A stretch of DNA of 64,000 bases from Caldilineaceae bacterium (GTDB lineage: Bacteria; Chloroflexota; Anaerolineae; Caldilineales; Caldilineaceae). Shown one piece after another: positions 18,853-28,812 of this stretch. Made by a program: the position numbers and the translations under genes. The DNA is taken from positions 4,663,022 to 4,727,021 of the forward strand of contig OY282376.1 of the NCBI GenBank assembly GCA_958295845.1, in the 5' to 3' direction. The notes beneath the pieces are model-generated. The model was not told where the DNA came from, made no database searches, and saw nothing but the letters and a program-made list of their open reading frames with translations. Every line of letters starts with the position of its first letter. The stretch's first letter is position 1.

Positions 18853-19128
18853 CGAGTAACGAAATCAGGAATTGAACCGATTTGGGTAACATGGGGACCA
18901 AAGAGTTTTTTCGAGGACTGTTTTTGGCGGCGTTGGTTTCACCTGTATTGCCTATCCGGGTCATGGCTTGTTCATTCTGGCCATCTCTTGCTTACTTCGG
19001 TGGACTTTTGTGCGCAGCTACGATTCGGGCCAAGGCGGTGCACGCGCTGTCGCGGAACTGTATTGGTCGGTGGTAGCAGTTTTGAGTAGTCAGTTTCTAG
19101 TTTTTAGTGAACTGCGAACTGCAGTGGT

Positions 19129-19290
19129 CAATGGACGGTTGTCAGTGGCTTGAGACAGCAGGTGGGGGGAGACACTGTTGGCTAGACATAATGCTGGGGA
19201 AGAACACGCACGGTGGCTAGCAAGGGCGGGGCGTTGCGGGGGCGCAGCCCCTGCACAAGGGAGGGCCGAAGGCCCGAACGCCCAAAGACT
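19129..19290 (+). repeat. Composite interspersed repeat, copy B
   Basis: Starts with ACTGCAGTGGTCAATGG heptads, then GGCTTGAGACAGCAGGTGGG and CACTGTTGGC, then the double-hairpin core at 19216-19283. Here the heptads come before the core, whereas in copies A and C they follow it. Confidence 0.85.
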
Positions 19291-19451
19291 ATGAGGGAGT
19301 GGAGAGGAGTGAGGAGAGAGAAAGATCTGTCCCTGGCGCGTTCAGAGGAGTGAGCACTGGAGCGCGCTTACGGGCGCATGACGACACGTGTACGGCCTCT
19401 GTACGAGTTGCCGGGGGCGAACGGGAAGCGCGCTTTTGCTTGACATTTCAC

Positions 19452-19480
19452 TTGCCCGGCTCAATGTTCTTGTGTATTCT
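19452..19480 (+). promoter_or_regulatory. Possible topA promoter
   Basis: TTGCCC, 17-nt spacer, TATTCT, ending 90 nt before the topA ATG. A TTGACA at 19440 has no good -10 at standard spacing. Confidence 0.35.
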
Positions 19481-19569
19481 ATCTCGGCTGAAATGCAGGA
19501 AATGCCACAATCGGTGGGACGTGGCTGCGTTCGGCCCGTGTACACAAACCTTTAGCGATAAGAAGAAGA

Positions 19570-22479
19570 ATGTCGAAATTAGTCATTGTAGAGTCACCGA
19601 CGAAGGCGAGAACAATTCGCGGATTTTTGCCTAGCGGATATGAAGTCGTAGCCAGTATGGGCCATGTGCGGGATCTGCCGGCCTCTGCGGCTGAGATTCC
19701 GGCGAAGGTGAAGGGGCAGCCATGGGCGCGGCTGGGTGTGAAGGTGGATGAGGCGTTCGAGCCGCTGTATGTCGTTCCTTCGGACAAGAAGAAGGTGGTC
19801 TCCGAGCTGAAGTCGGCCCTGAAGGGGGCGGATGAGGTCCTGCTTGCGACGGACGAGGACCGGGAAGGGGAGAGCATCGGCTGGCATCTGTACGAGGTGC
19901 TGAAGCCGAAGGTTCCTGTCAGGCGGATGATTTTTCACGAGATTACGAGGGAGGCGATCGAGCAGGCGCTGAATACGACGCGTTCGATCGACAACGACCT
20001 GGTGCGGGCGCAGGAGACGCGGCGCATTCTCGACCGGTTGGTGGGGTATACGATTTCGCCGCTGTTGTGGAAGAAGATCGCGCCGAAGCTGTCGGCCGGC
20101 CGTGTGCAGAGCGTGGCGGTGCGTCTGCTGGTGCTGCGGGAACGGGAACGCAGGGCATTTGTGAGCGGCTCCTATTGGGATTTGAAGGCGCAGCTGAACA
20201 AGCGACCTGACAGAGCGGCCCACCGTTTTGGGGCCACGCTGGTTTCGGTCAACGGGACGCGAGTGGCGAGCGGGCGGGACTTTGATGAATCGACCGGCCG
20301 GATCGCGGCGAACAAACGGGTAAAGACCCACTTCAGTGAGGCAAGCGGGGATGTCCTGCTGCTGGACGAAGAGCAGGCGAGGGTGTTGCAACAGCGTTTG
20401 CAGGATGGCAGTTGGGCGGTGCAATCGGTTGAGAGCTCGGAGCAGTCGCGTTCGCCATCGCCGCCATTTACGACGAGCACGCTGCAGCAGGAGGCCAACC
20501 GCAAGCGCGGCTGGGCGGCACGGCGGACGATGCGGGTAGCCCAGTCTCTATACGAAAATGGCTACATTACTTATATGCGCACCGACTCGGTCCATCTGAG
20601 CGACGAGGCTGTCAATGCGGCCCGACGGCGGGTGCAAGAGCGCTACGGAGAACAGTATCTGACGCCGAAGCCGCGCCGCTACAGGACGAATTCAAAGGGC
20701 GCGCAGGAGGCGCATGAGGCGATTCGTCCGGCGGGAAGCGCGATGCGTCCGGTGGACACGCTTCCGCTTGGGGGCGATGAGGCCGCGCTCTATGACATGA
20801 TCTGGAAGCGGACTGTGGCAACGCAGATGGCGAACGCGCGCTTGCGTTCGACGGTGGTGATGATCCGGGCTGCGCGCCAGCAGGAAACGGGCGGGGCCGC
20901 GGCGGTGGAGGCGCTCTTCCGGGCGTCGGGACGGGAGATCCTGTTTCCCGGTTTCTTTCGGGCCTACGTTGAAGGCTCGGATGATCCTGATGCTGCGATT
21001 GAGGACCAGGAATCGCCGTTGCCGGCACTGGCCAAGGATGAGGCGGTGGACTGCCGGGAGCTGGAGGCGGTCGGGCACGCGACGAAGCCGCCGGCCCGTT
21101 ACACGGAGGCGGCGCTGGTCAAGGCGCTGGAGACTGAGGGTATTGGCCGCCCGAGTACATACGCCACGATCATCGACACGATCCAGAACCGCGGTTACGT
21201 CTTCAAGCAGCGTCGGGAGCTGGTGCCGACCTTTGTTGCGTTTGCGGTCGTCCAGCTGTTGGAGAAAAATTTCGAGGAGCTGGTGGACCTGAAGTTTACG
21301 GCGGAGATGGAGCAGACGCTGGATGACATCGCCGAGGGGGATGTCGACTGGCTCGAATATCTGAACCAGTTTTATCTGAGCGAGCAGGGGCTGGAGAACC
21401 AGGTCCGAGAGAAGGAGAGCGCGATCGATCCGCGCAACGCGGGCCAGGTCGATTTTCCCGATCTGCCGGTTGAGGTGCGCATCGGTCAGTATGGGCCGTT
21501 TCTGGCGCGGGAGGTAAATGGCGACAGGCAGACCGTGAGCCTGCCGGAAGATCTGGCGCCGGGGGACTTGGATGCGGCGGCGGCCGAGGCGATGGTGAGT
21601 GCCAAGCAGGAAGGGCCAATCGTCCTGGGGAAGGACCCGGAGAGCGGCCAGCCGATTCTGGTTAAGGATGGTCGTTACGGCGCGTATGTGCAGTTGGGCG
21701 AGGACGGAGAGAGGGCGCCGAGAGGAAAACCAGATAAGCCTGCTGGGCCGGTCGATATCAACGGGGCTACGGCCAGGGAACTGGCCACGCTGCCGGGCAT
21801 CGGCCCGGGATTGGCCAAGGGGATCATGGCAGGCCGTCCTTATGCGTCGGCTGCGGAGTTGGAGCGGGTTCCCCGTCTTAGCGCCAAGGCTGTTGAAACG
21901 CTGACGCCCCTGGTTGTGGCGGGTAAAGGCAAGCCCAAGGCGGCGAGCGCGTCTGCAGCGAAGCGGCAGAGCAGGTCGGATGGGAAACCGAAGCGTGTCA
22001 GCCTGCTTAAGGGCATGACGATGGAGGGAATGGACCTGCAGACGGCGCTGCAACTTTTGAGCTTGCCGCGGTTGCTGGGCACACATCCTGAAGACGGCGA
22101 GGAGGTGCACGCCGGCGTGGGGCGATACGGGCCGTATGTGGTGCACAACCGGAAGTTTGTGAGCCTGAAGGCGCCGGACAGTGTGCTGGAGGTAGATTTG
22201 CCGCGGGCGCTGGCGTTGATCAAGGAGGCGCCGGACCGCAGAGGGGGCAGTTCGTCGCGCACGGTTCTGAAGGAGCTGGGCGCGCATCCCAAAGACGGCG
22301 ATCCCGTACGCGTGCTGGACGGGCGTTATGGTCCATACGTCAACCATCAAAAAACGAACGCCACTCTGCCAAAGGATGCGGATCCGCAGAGTATTACGTT
22401 CGAGCAGGCGATGCAGATGTTGGCGGAACGGGAGAAAAGTGGGAAGGGCCGCGGTAGAGGCCGACGCAGGAGGAGGTAG
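19570..22479 (+). CDS. topA: DNA topoisomerase I with an inserted helix-hairpin-helix module
   Basis: Type IA topoisomerase, 969 aa, relaxes negative supercoils. The Toprim domain begins KLVIVESPTKA and has the acidic triad in ATDEDREGE (93-101). The catalytic Tyr is in YITYMRTDS (Tyr335). FTTSTLQQEANRK and the GRPSTYATIIDTIQNRGYV helix complete the core. The C-terminus lacks Cys4 zinc fingers and instead has Toprim_C repeats (RYGAYVQLG near 700, RYGPYVVHN near 855, RYGPYVNHQ near 920). Between the first and second repeats lies an unusual helix-hairpin-helix stretch, residues about 728-790 (VDINGATARELATLPGIGPG). It ends in a basic tail GRGRGRRRRR. Confidence 0.97.
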   Translation: MSKLVIVESPTKARTIRGFLPSGYEVVASMGHVRDLPASAAEIPAKVKGQPWARLGVKVDEAFEPLYVVPSDKKKVVSELKSALKGADEVLLATDEDREGESIGWHLYEVLKPKVPVRRMIFHEITREAIEQALNTTRSIDNDLVRAQETRRILDRLVGYTISPLLWKKIAPKLSAGRVQSVAVRLLVLRERERRAFVSGSYWDLKAQLNKRPDRAAHRFGATLVSVNGTRVASGRDFDESTGRIAANKRVKTHFSEASGDVLLLDEEQARVLQQRLQDGSWAVQSVESSEQSRSPSPPFTTSTLQQEANRKRGWAARRTMRVAQSLYENGYITYMRTDSVHLSDEAVNAARRRVQERYGEQYLTPKPRRYRTNSKGAQEAHEAIRPAGSAMRPVDTLPLGGDEAALYDMIWKRTVATQMANARLRSTVVMIRAARQQETGGAAAVEALFRASGREILFPGFFRAYVEGSDDPDAAIEDQESPLPALAKDEAVDCRELEAVGHATKPPARYTEAALVKALETEGIGRPSTYATIIDTIQNRGYVFKQRRELVPTFVAFAVVQLLEKNFEELVDLKFTAEMEQTLDDIAEGDVDWLEYLNQFYLSEQGLENQVREKESAIDPRNAGQVDFPDLPVEVRIGQYGPFLAREVNGDRQTVSLPEDLAPGDLDAAAAEAMVSAKQEGPIVLGKDPESGQPILVKDGRYGAYVQLGEDGERAPRGKPDKPAGPVDINGATARELATLPGIGPGLAKGIMAGRPYASAAELERVPRLSAKAVETLTPLVVAGKGKPKAASASAAKRQSRSDGKPKRVSLLKGMTMEGMDLQTALQLLSLPRLLGTHPEDGEEVHAGVGRYGPYVVHNRKFVSLKAPDSVLEVDLPRALALIKEAPDRRGGSSSRTVLKELGAHPKDGDPVRVLDGRYGPYVNHQKTNATLPKDADPQSITFEQAMQMLAEREKSGKGRGRGRRRRR

Positions 22480-22514
22480 TTCGGTTCGCTGTTGCCGCTT
22501 GCGGGGAGGACAGA

Positions 22515-23333
22515 GTGGGCTGGTCGAAGCAACTTGGGAAAGATAGCCGTGGGAGCAGACCGCGCTGTGTGCAGCTTGTGGACGGCGACAAGGAGTCGGC
22601 TGCTGCGCGGCTGACTCAATTGGTGGGCGTTGAGGGTGTCACAGTTACCGGTGACGATTCATGGCAACCCCGCGGGAAACCGGTGCAGAAGGAAGACGGC
22701 TCTTGGGATGCTTCGCCGGCGGAGGAAGTGGAGTTGGACAAGCCAACGGATCTCCTGCCGAGTCTTACTCGTTCCGAATTGACGAACTGGTGGCTTGCTG
22801 TTTCTGAGAATGACCCCAGGACGCCGAATTGGGACATTGCCAGTACTTGTACGGTTCAGGGCAAGAAGGGGCTTCTCCTGGTCGAGGCGAAGGCGCACTG
22901 GAACGAGCTGGCCCGGTCGTCAGAAGGGAAACGGCTAAGGAGACCTGCTTCTGATGGTACGCTGGCCAATCACGAGAAGATCGGGCAGGCGATCGAGGAG
23001 GCGGCTGCTGGCCTCCGATCGGCGACGGGCGGAAACTGGCATATTGCGCGGGACAGTCATTATCAGCTGTCGAACCGGTTTGCGTGGTCGTGGAAGCTGG
23101 CCTCTCTGGGTGTGCCTGTGGTTCTGGTTTATCTGGGATTCCTCTATGCGACGGATATCGCGAAGGGCGGGAATCTCTTTCATTCCGAGGAGCACTGGGA
23201 GCGGGTCGTTAAGGGCTACTGTGAAGGCGTAGTTGATAATACATGCTGGGGCACGCGGCTGGATGTGAATGGCGTGTCTTTGATTCCTCTGATTCGGGCG
23301 ATGGAACAACCTTTTCAGCCATGTGAGGGTTGA
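22515..23333 (+). CDS. Unknown protein with a PD-(D/E)xK-nuclease-like signature
   Basis: 272 aa. I do not recognise a named family. A strand pair WDIAST (Asp107) then KKGLLLVEAKAHW (Glu124, Lys126) fits the D...ExK arrangement of restriction-type nucleases, with IGQAIEEAAAGLRSATG as a following helix and ASLGVPVVLVYLGFL as a later core strand. The N-terminal 90 residues are polar and variable. GTG 22515 is preceded by GGGGAGGA with a 4-nt spacer, a strong ribosome site. It starts 35 nt after topA and probably shares its transcript. It converges on chrA with an 18-nt gap. Confidence 0.75.
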   Translation: MGWSKQLGKDSRGSRPRCVQLVDGDKESAAARLTQLVGVEGVTVTGDDSWQPRGKPVQKEDGSWDASPAEEVELDKPTDLLPSLTRSELTNWWLAVSENDPRTPNWDIASTCTVQGKKGLLLVEAKAHWNELARSSEGKRLRRPASDGTLANHEKIGQAIEEAAAGLRSATGGNWHIARDSHYQLSNRFAWSWKLASLGVPVVLVYLGFLYATDIAKGGNLFHSEEHWERVVKGYCEGVVDNTCWGTRLDVNGVSLIPLIRAMEQPFQPCEG

Positions 23334-23351
23334 GGCCCGAAGTCCCCTAAC

Positions 23352-24575
23352 TTAAACAAGCAGCGACAACGGCCAACCAAGCAATGCGCCGCCGATGACG
23401 ACCCAGGCGGAGGTGACGCGCCAGCGGAGGACGGCGGCTGCGGCAATCAGGGCTATGACTGCGGCGGGCCAGGCTGTGATGATGTCTCCGGTGAGGCGCA
23501 CGAGGACGGCGGCCATGAGGCCAACGGCGCTGACGTTGACGGCGTCGAGGAAGGCGCCCATCCATGCTGAGCGGCGCAGGCGGGGGACGATCGGGTTGAG
23601 GATGGCGACGAAAATGAATGATGGCGCGAAGATGGCAGCGGCGCTGACGGCGGCGCCGGGGATGCCGTAAAGCACGTAGCCGATGAAGGCGGCGGTGGAG
23701 AGGACAGGGCCGGGCGTGAACTGGCCGATGGCGATGGCGTCGAGCAGCTGCTGCTGGGTGAGCCAGCCGTACTCATGCACCAGGTCGCCTTCGAGAAAGG
23801 CGACGAGGACGTAGCCGCTGCCGTAGAGGACGCTGCCGACCTTAAGGAAGAAGAGGCCGAGCGCGCCGAGGGTCAAGGCGGGGGCGGTCGCGGCCACGAT
23901 CAGCGCCGCCCACTTGAGCGCCGACGCGGGGGACTGGCCTGCCCAAGGGAAATCAATGCGGGTGTCCGGCAATGCCGGCAGTGCCAGCAGGGCGGCGGCG
24001 CCGCTGCTCCAGCCGGCGATTGCGCGCAGAGCGAGCATCCCCAGCAGGCCGCCTGCGATCAGCGACCAGATGACCGGCGCGCCGAGGTAGACGGCGGCGG
24101 CCACTGCGATACCGACAGTTGCGAGGGCGATACGGGTGTGCACGGCCTCGTTGGGTTTGGAAGCTGTTGTGCCCAGCCGCCAGAGGGCGCCGAGGATGAC
24201 TGCCAGGACGGCCGGTTTGACGCCGGCGAGGAAGGGTTGCACGGCAGGTAATGTACCGAACTCCATATAGATCCAGGCGATCAGCGTGGAGAGGAGGACG
24301 GCAGGCAGCACAAAGGATATGCCGGCGGCAATCAGGCCCGGCCAGCCGGCGCGCTGATAGCCGATGTGGATCATCATCTCGGTTGAATTGGGGCCGGGGA
24401 TCAGATTGGTGGCGCCGACCAGGTCGAGAAAGTGTTCCCGGCTCAGCCATTTGCGCCGGGCGACAGCCTCGTCTTCGAGCATGGCAATGTGGCTGGCCGG
24501 CCCGCCATAGCCGATGATTCCCAGTTTTCCGCACAGTTTTACGACTTCAGCAACGGTTCCGGTAGCCAATTTCAC
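23352..24575 (-). CDS. chrA: Chromate transport family protein (ChrA), two-domain form
   Basis: About 407 aa membrane protein of the CHR family, long form with two homologous halves. The first half has GYGGPASHIAMLEDEAVARRKWLS, ATNLIPGPNSTEMMIHIGYQRAGWPGLIAAG; the second has FLEGDLVHEYGWLTQQQLLDAIAIGQFTPGPVLSTAAFIGY. The duplicated PGP motifs are the family hallmark. Proton-coupled chromate efflux is known for some members. GTG 24575 is preferred because the ATG at 24638 adds 21 residues unlike the family and has no ribosome site. Alternative: the 428-residue form. Confidence 0.9.
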   Translation of the reverse strand: MKLATGTVAEVVKLCGKLGIIGYGGPASHIAMLEDEAVARRKWLSREHFLDLVGATNLIPGPNSTEMMIHIGYQRAGWPGLIAAGISFVLPAVLLSTLIAWIYMEFGTLPAVQPFLAGVKPAVLAVILGALWRLGTTASKPNEAVHTRIALATVGIAVAAAVYLGAPVIWSLIAGGLLGMLALRAIAGWSSGAAALLALPALPDTRIDFPWAGQSPASALKWAALIVAATAPALTLGALGLFFLKVGSVLYGSGYVLVAFLEGDLVHEYGWLTQQQLLDAIAIGQFTPGPVLSTAAFIGYVLYGIPGAAVSAAAIFAPSFIFVAILNPIVPRLRRSAWMGAFLDAVNVSAVGLMAAVLVRLTGDIITAWPAAVIALIAAAAVLRWRVTSAWVVIGGALLGWPLSLLV

Positions 24576-24971
24576 ACCTTCTTCACAGTATGGATTGCGG
24601 CCTTCGTCCTGGGGGGGGGCCGGGAACTGCCCGCGCATACAACTCGTTGAGACTATATCGTCGAAATGGTGGAATCAGACGGAAATGTACCGAAATGCAT
24701 GTCGTTTGTCAACGTCCGAGCTACAGGGGCGCTGGAGGAGACGGGACGCGTCGCCGGTGTAGCTCCGGTCAGCCATTTCGGTGACTTCAGCCTCTCAGAG
24801 TGGGAGCTGCCAGATCGGGTCAGGCTGCAGAAGGGCGGCGCCGGAGGGCGTGGCGGGGAAACGGGATGTTGACCAATGCCAGTGATGGTCATATACTCTA
24901 AAATTGGACTCTATGTCAGGAGAACGCCGCAGTCCGTCTATCGAGAGATGTCAGGCAGTTAAGCGGCACTG
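24576..24971. other. Divergent intergenic region between chrA and the CapA-like gene
   Basis: 396 bp, no credible gene. Apart from the promoter at 24869 I see no repeat or RNA gene. Confidence 0.6.
24869..24897 (+). promoter_or_regulatory. Predicted sigma-70 promoter of the CapA-like gene
   Basis: TTGACC, 17-nt spacer, TATACT, about 85 nt before the start codon. Confidence 0.7.
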
Positions 24972-24983
24972 TTGAAGCGAGAA

Positions 24984-26831
<1,848 letters not shown>

Positions 26832-26912
26832 GGGTAGTCGCTATAGGGCGACGTGTAAATTGAGAATTGATTTGGGGTTGGATCGAGTCGTGAAGCGTAT
26901 GCGACTGGCAGC

Positions 26913-27446
26913 CTATCCCGTTCTGGTAACCCCGCGAACCCCGTAGTCTCCTGCTTTGCGCATAAACTCCTTGTAGGGCTCGCAGATTTTGCTTGCGTCG
27001 TTGTGAGCGATTTGGAATAGCGACGCAATTTCCTCGTATGTAAGCGGATTGGTAAGGCGCACACCCAGCGTCAGGATGGCATCGTCTACAGGGTCGGCGA
27101 GCCTGTCAGCGCCATTCACGATCTGCTGTTTCTGGAACATTTCCCTCCCACTGTTGCCGAACGCGGGATTTTCCCACATGGCGCGCGGGCGAACTGCCTT
27201 GCGGGATGATCGTCCCGTATAGGCGAGGGCAGGGCCATCTTCTCCCGACGTGCGCAGCATCTCCTTATACGGTTCGCAGATATTGCTTACATCGTCGCGA
27301 GCGATGCCGAAAGCGGATGCGATTTCCTCGTACGAAAGCGGATCGCGCATGCGCACGCCAAGCGTCAGGATGGCGTCGTCAACATGGTTGGGCAGTCGGA
27401 CCTCACCGCTGACAACTTGCTTGAGGGACAGGCTTTGCGGGTCCAT
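26913..27446 (-). CDS. Small protein with two tandem sigma-region-4-like HTH repeats
   Basis: 177 aa. Residues 22-66 and 120-164 are near duplicates: each has DDAILTLGVR, then a five-residue linker, then SYEEIASAFGIARDDVSNICEPYKEMLR or TYEEIASLFQIAHNDASKICEPYKEFMR. The YEEIA-x2-F-x-IA-x4-S pattern resembles the HTH of sigma-70 region 4 and ParB/Trp-repressor-like proteins. A polar 50-residue linker joins them. ATG 27446 has GGAGG at ideal distance; the longer frame to 27602 is not supported. Probably a DNA-binding regulator; family not known to me. Confidence 0.8.
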   Translation of the reverse strand: MDPQSLSLKQVVSGEVRLPNHVDDAILTLGVRMRDPLSYEEIASAFGIARDDVSNICEPYKEMLRTSGEDGPALAYTGRSSRKAVRPRAMWENPAFGNSGREMFQKQQIVNGADRLADPVDDAILTLGVRLTNPLTYEEIASLFQIAHNDASKICEPYKEFMRKAGDYGVRGVTRTG

Positions 27447-27596
27447 GGCGGACCTCCATTTGATGGGAGCGGCGAACTGACATTTCCTCTTGCCGGGCTC
27501 CTGCCAACATTGTGGTCGAAATGGATACAAGAACCAAATCGCGTTTTTCATGGGTGGGAGGCAACATCCTGGCGGAGTTAACCAACACATCCGGGT

Positions 27597-27640
27597 GTTC
27601 ACACTGTGTGTTCACACTGTGCGTTCACTATTATGTTCAC
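27597..27640. promoter_or_regulatory. Four GTTCAC hexamers at 13-bp period
   Basis: GTTCAC at 27597, 27610, 27623 and 27635, with partial symmetry CACTGTGTGTTCACACTGTG. It lies about 150 bp upstream of the double-HTH gene and could be an operator array, perhaps autoregulatory. Confidence 0.5.
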
Positions 27641-27670
27641 TCAGCGAGGGTGACGTGCGGGCTGTGTTGC

Positions 27671-28333
27671 TCAGCTGGATGATTTGGCGCCGGCATCGCG
27701 CTTGAGGGTCTGGAGCAGGACGCGTCCAGGGCCGCGCAGATTGGTCATGAACAGGCCTTCGCCACCGAAGAGCATTCTGCGGCAGCCGCCCACGCCGCGA
27801 ATGTCATAATCGATGCCGGCGGAAAAGGCGGCCAGATTGCCAGTGCTGACGAGGAGCTCTTCGCCGGCAGCCATGTGACGCTCGGAGAAGTCGCCGCTGC
27901 CGTGCACGAGCGCGATGCCGTAACCGGAAATTGTCTGCAGAAAGAGGCCGGCGCCGCCGAATACGGCTGCCCCGGCGCGGCGGGCGACCGTCACGGTGAT
28001 ATCAACGTCTTCCCCCCAGGCGGCGAGAAAGGAGCCGCGCGTTGTCGTCACAGGGCCGTCACGTTCAAGATCCCATATTTCCAGGTGGCCCGGTGCGTTG
28101 GCGGCCAGGAGTGCGTACTGGTCCTCGGCTTTCGATTCCAGATAGGTCAGGGCGATGCCTTCGCCTGAGAGGCTGCGCCTGAGAGCGCCGCCAGCGCCGC
28201 CCGGCAGGCGCAGACTCCACTGCATCTGGGGGGAATAGGCCATGAGGGCGCCTTTGCTGACCCAGGCGTGTTCACCTGGGGCGAAAACGAGGCGTGCGGA
28301 CTGGGCTATTTCACCGCTGATGCTATACTGCAT
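27671..28333 (-). CDS. AIM24/TIGR00266 family protein
   Basis: About 220 aa beta-rich protein. Glycine-rich strands typical of the AIM24 family are visible: GGAGGALRRSLSGEGIALTYLE, GSFLAAWGEDVDITVTV, AGLFLQTISGYGIALVHGSGDF, and the C-terminal FGGEGLFMTNLRGPGRVLLQTLKR. Start ATG 28333 has AAAGGAG upstream; the open frame up to 28414 runs into the neighbouring divergent gene. The family is widespread and soluble in bacteria, with unknown biochemical role; the yeast homologue is a mitochondrial inner-membrane organising protein. Confidence 0.9.
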   Translation of the reverse strand: MQYSISGEIAQSARLVFAPGEHAWVSKGALMAYSPQMQWSLRLPGGAGGALRRSLSGEGIALTYLESKAEDQYALLAANAPGHLEIWDLERDGPVTTTRGSFLAAWGEDVDITVTVARRAGAAVFGGAGLFLQTISGYGIALVHGSGDFSERHMAAGEELLVSTGNLAAFSAGIDYDIRGVGGCRRMLFGGEGLFMTNLRGPGRVLLQTLKRDAGAKSSS

Positions 28334-28379
28334 GGTGCAACTCCTTTCTATTTTCCGGCCGGAAGAGGAAGTACGAACC

Positions 28380-28763
28380 ATGTCCAAGCGCAAGGCAAAG
28401 AAGTCGGATCGCAACAGTTCCGGAAGAGCGGGATCGCGGCTCGTCTACTCGACGGACCCTGTACCTGAGCCCGAGCAGAGTCCGCCGGCGCTGCCCCGCA
28501 ACCCTGCCGCGCCCTTCGCCGTTCAGGGGACGCAACCGGTGCGTGTACGCCTGGAGCGGAAGGGGCGCAAAGGGAAGACGGTTTCGATCGTTACGGGAAT
28601 AAAGAGCCCGGATGTGGGCAAACGCGCCTTGTTGAAGCATCTGAAAGGCAAGCTGGGAAGCGGCGGCGCGGTCAAGGGCGCCGAGCTCGAAATCCAGGGG
28701 GACCAGAGGGAGAGGCTGGTTGCGCTTCTGAATGAACTTGGGTATCGGGCCAAACAGGGCTAG
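28380..28763 (+). CDS. yciH: SUI1/eIF1-like translation factor (YciH family)
   Basis: About 127 aa. The C-terminal 75 residues match SUI1: VRVRLERKGRKGKTVSIVTGI, LKHLKGKLGSGGAVKGAELEIQGDQRERLVALLNELGY. The basic loop and the GSGGxVKxxxxxIQGD motif are the ones that contact the ribosomal P site in eIF1. The N-terminal 50 residues are low-complexity and basic. Start ATG 28380 with AGAGGAAG upstream. Divergent from the AIM24 gene with only 46 nt between start codons. In E. coli YciH can discriminate initiation complexes; the role here is inferred. Confidence 0.9.
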   Translation: MSKRKAKKSDRNSSGRAGSRLVYSTDPVPEPEQSPPALPRNPAAPFAVQGTQPVRVRLERKGRKGKTVSIVTGIKSPDVGKRALLKHLKGKLGSGGAVKGAELEIQGDQRERLVALLNELGYRAKQG

Positions 28764-28812
28764 GGCAAGGCGTTTCACGGCGGTTGCCGCAGTCCGGCTG
28801 CGGCGGTTCCGG

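Larger units (their letters stand above)
18774..19569. other. Large gap between the FG-GAP lipoprotein and topA
   Basis: 796 bp without a credible gene. It holds the lipoprotein promoter, a GTGGTCA tract near 19129, composite repeat copy B and a weak topA promoter. The reading frames present have no family features. Confidence 0.65.

Noticed and set aside
23352..24638. Long form of chrA from ATG 24638
   Set aside because: The first 21 residues do not resemble the family and there is no ribosome site; GTG 24575 was preferred.
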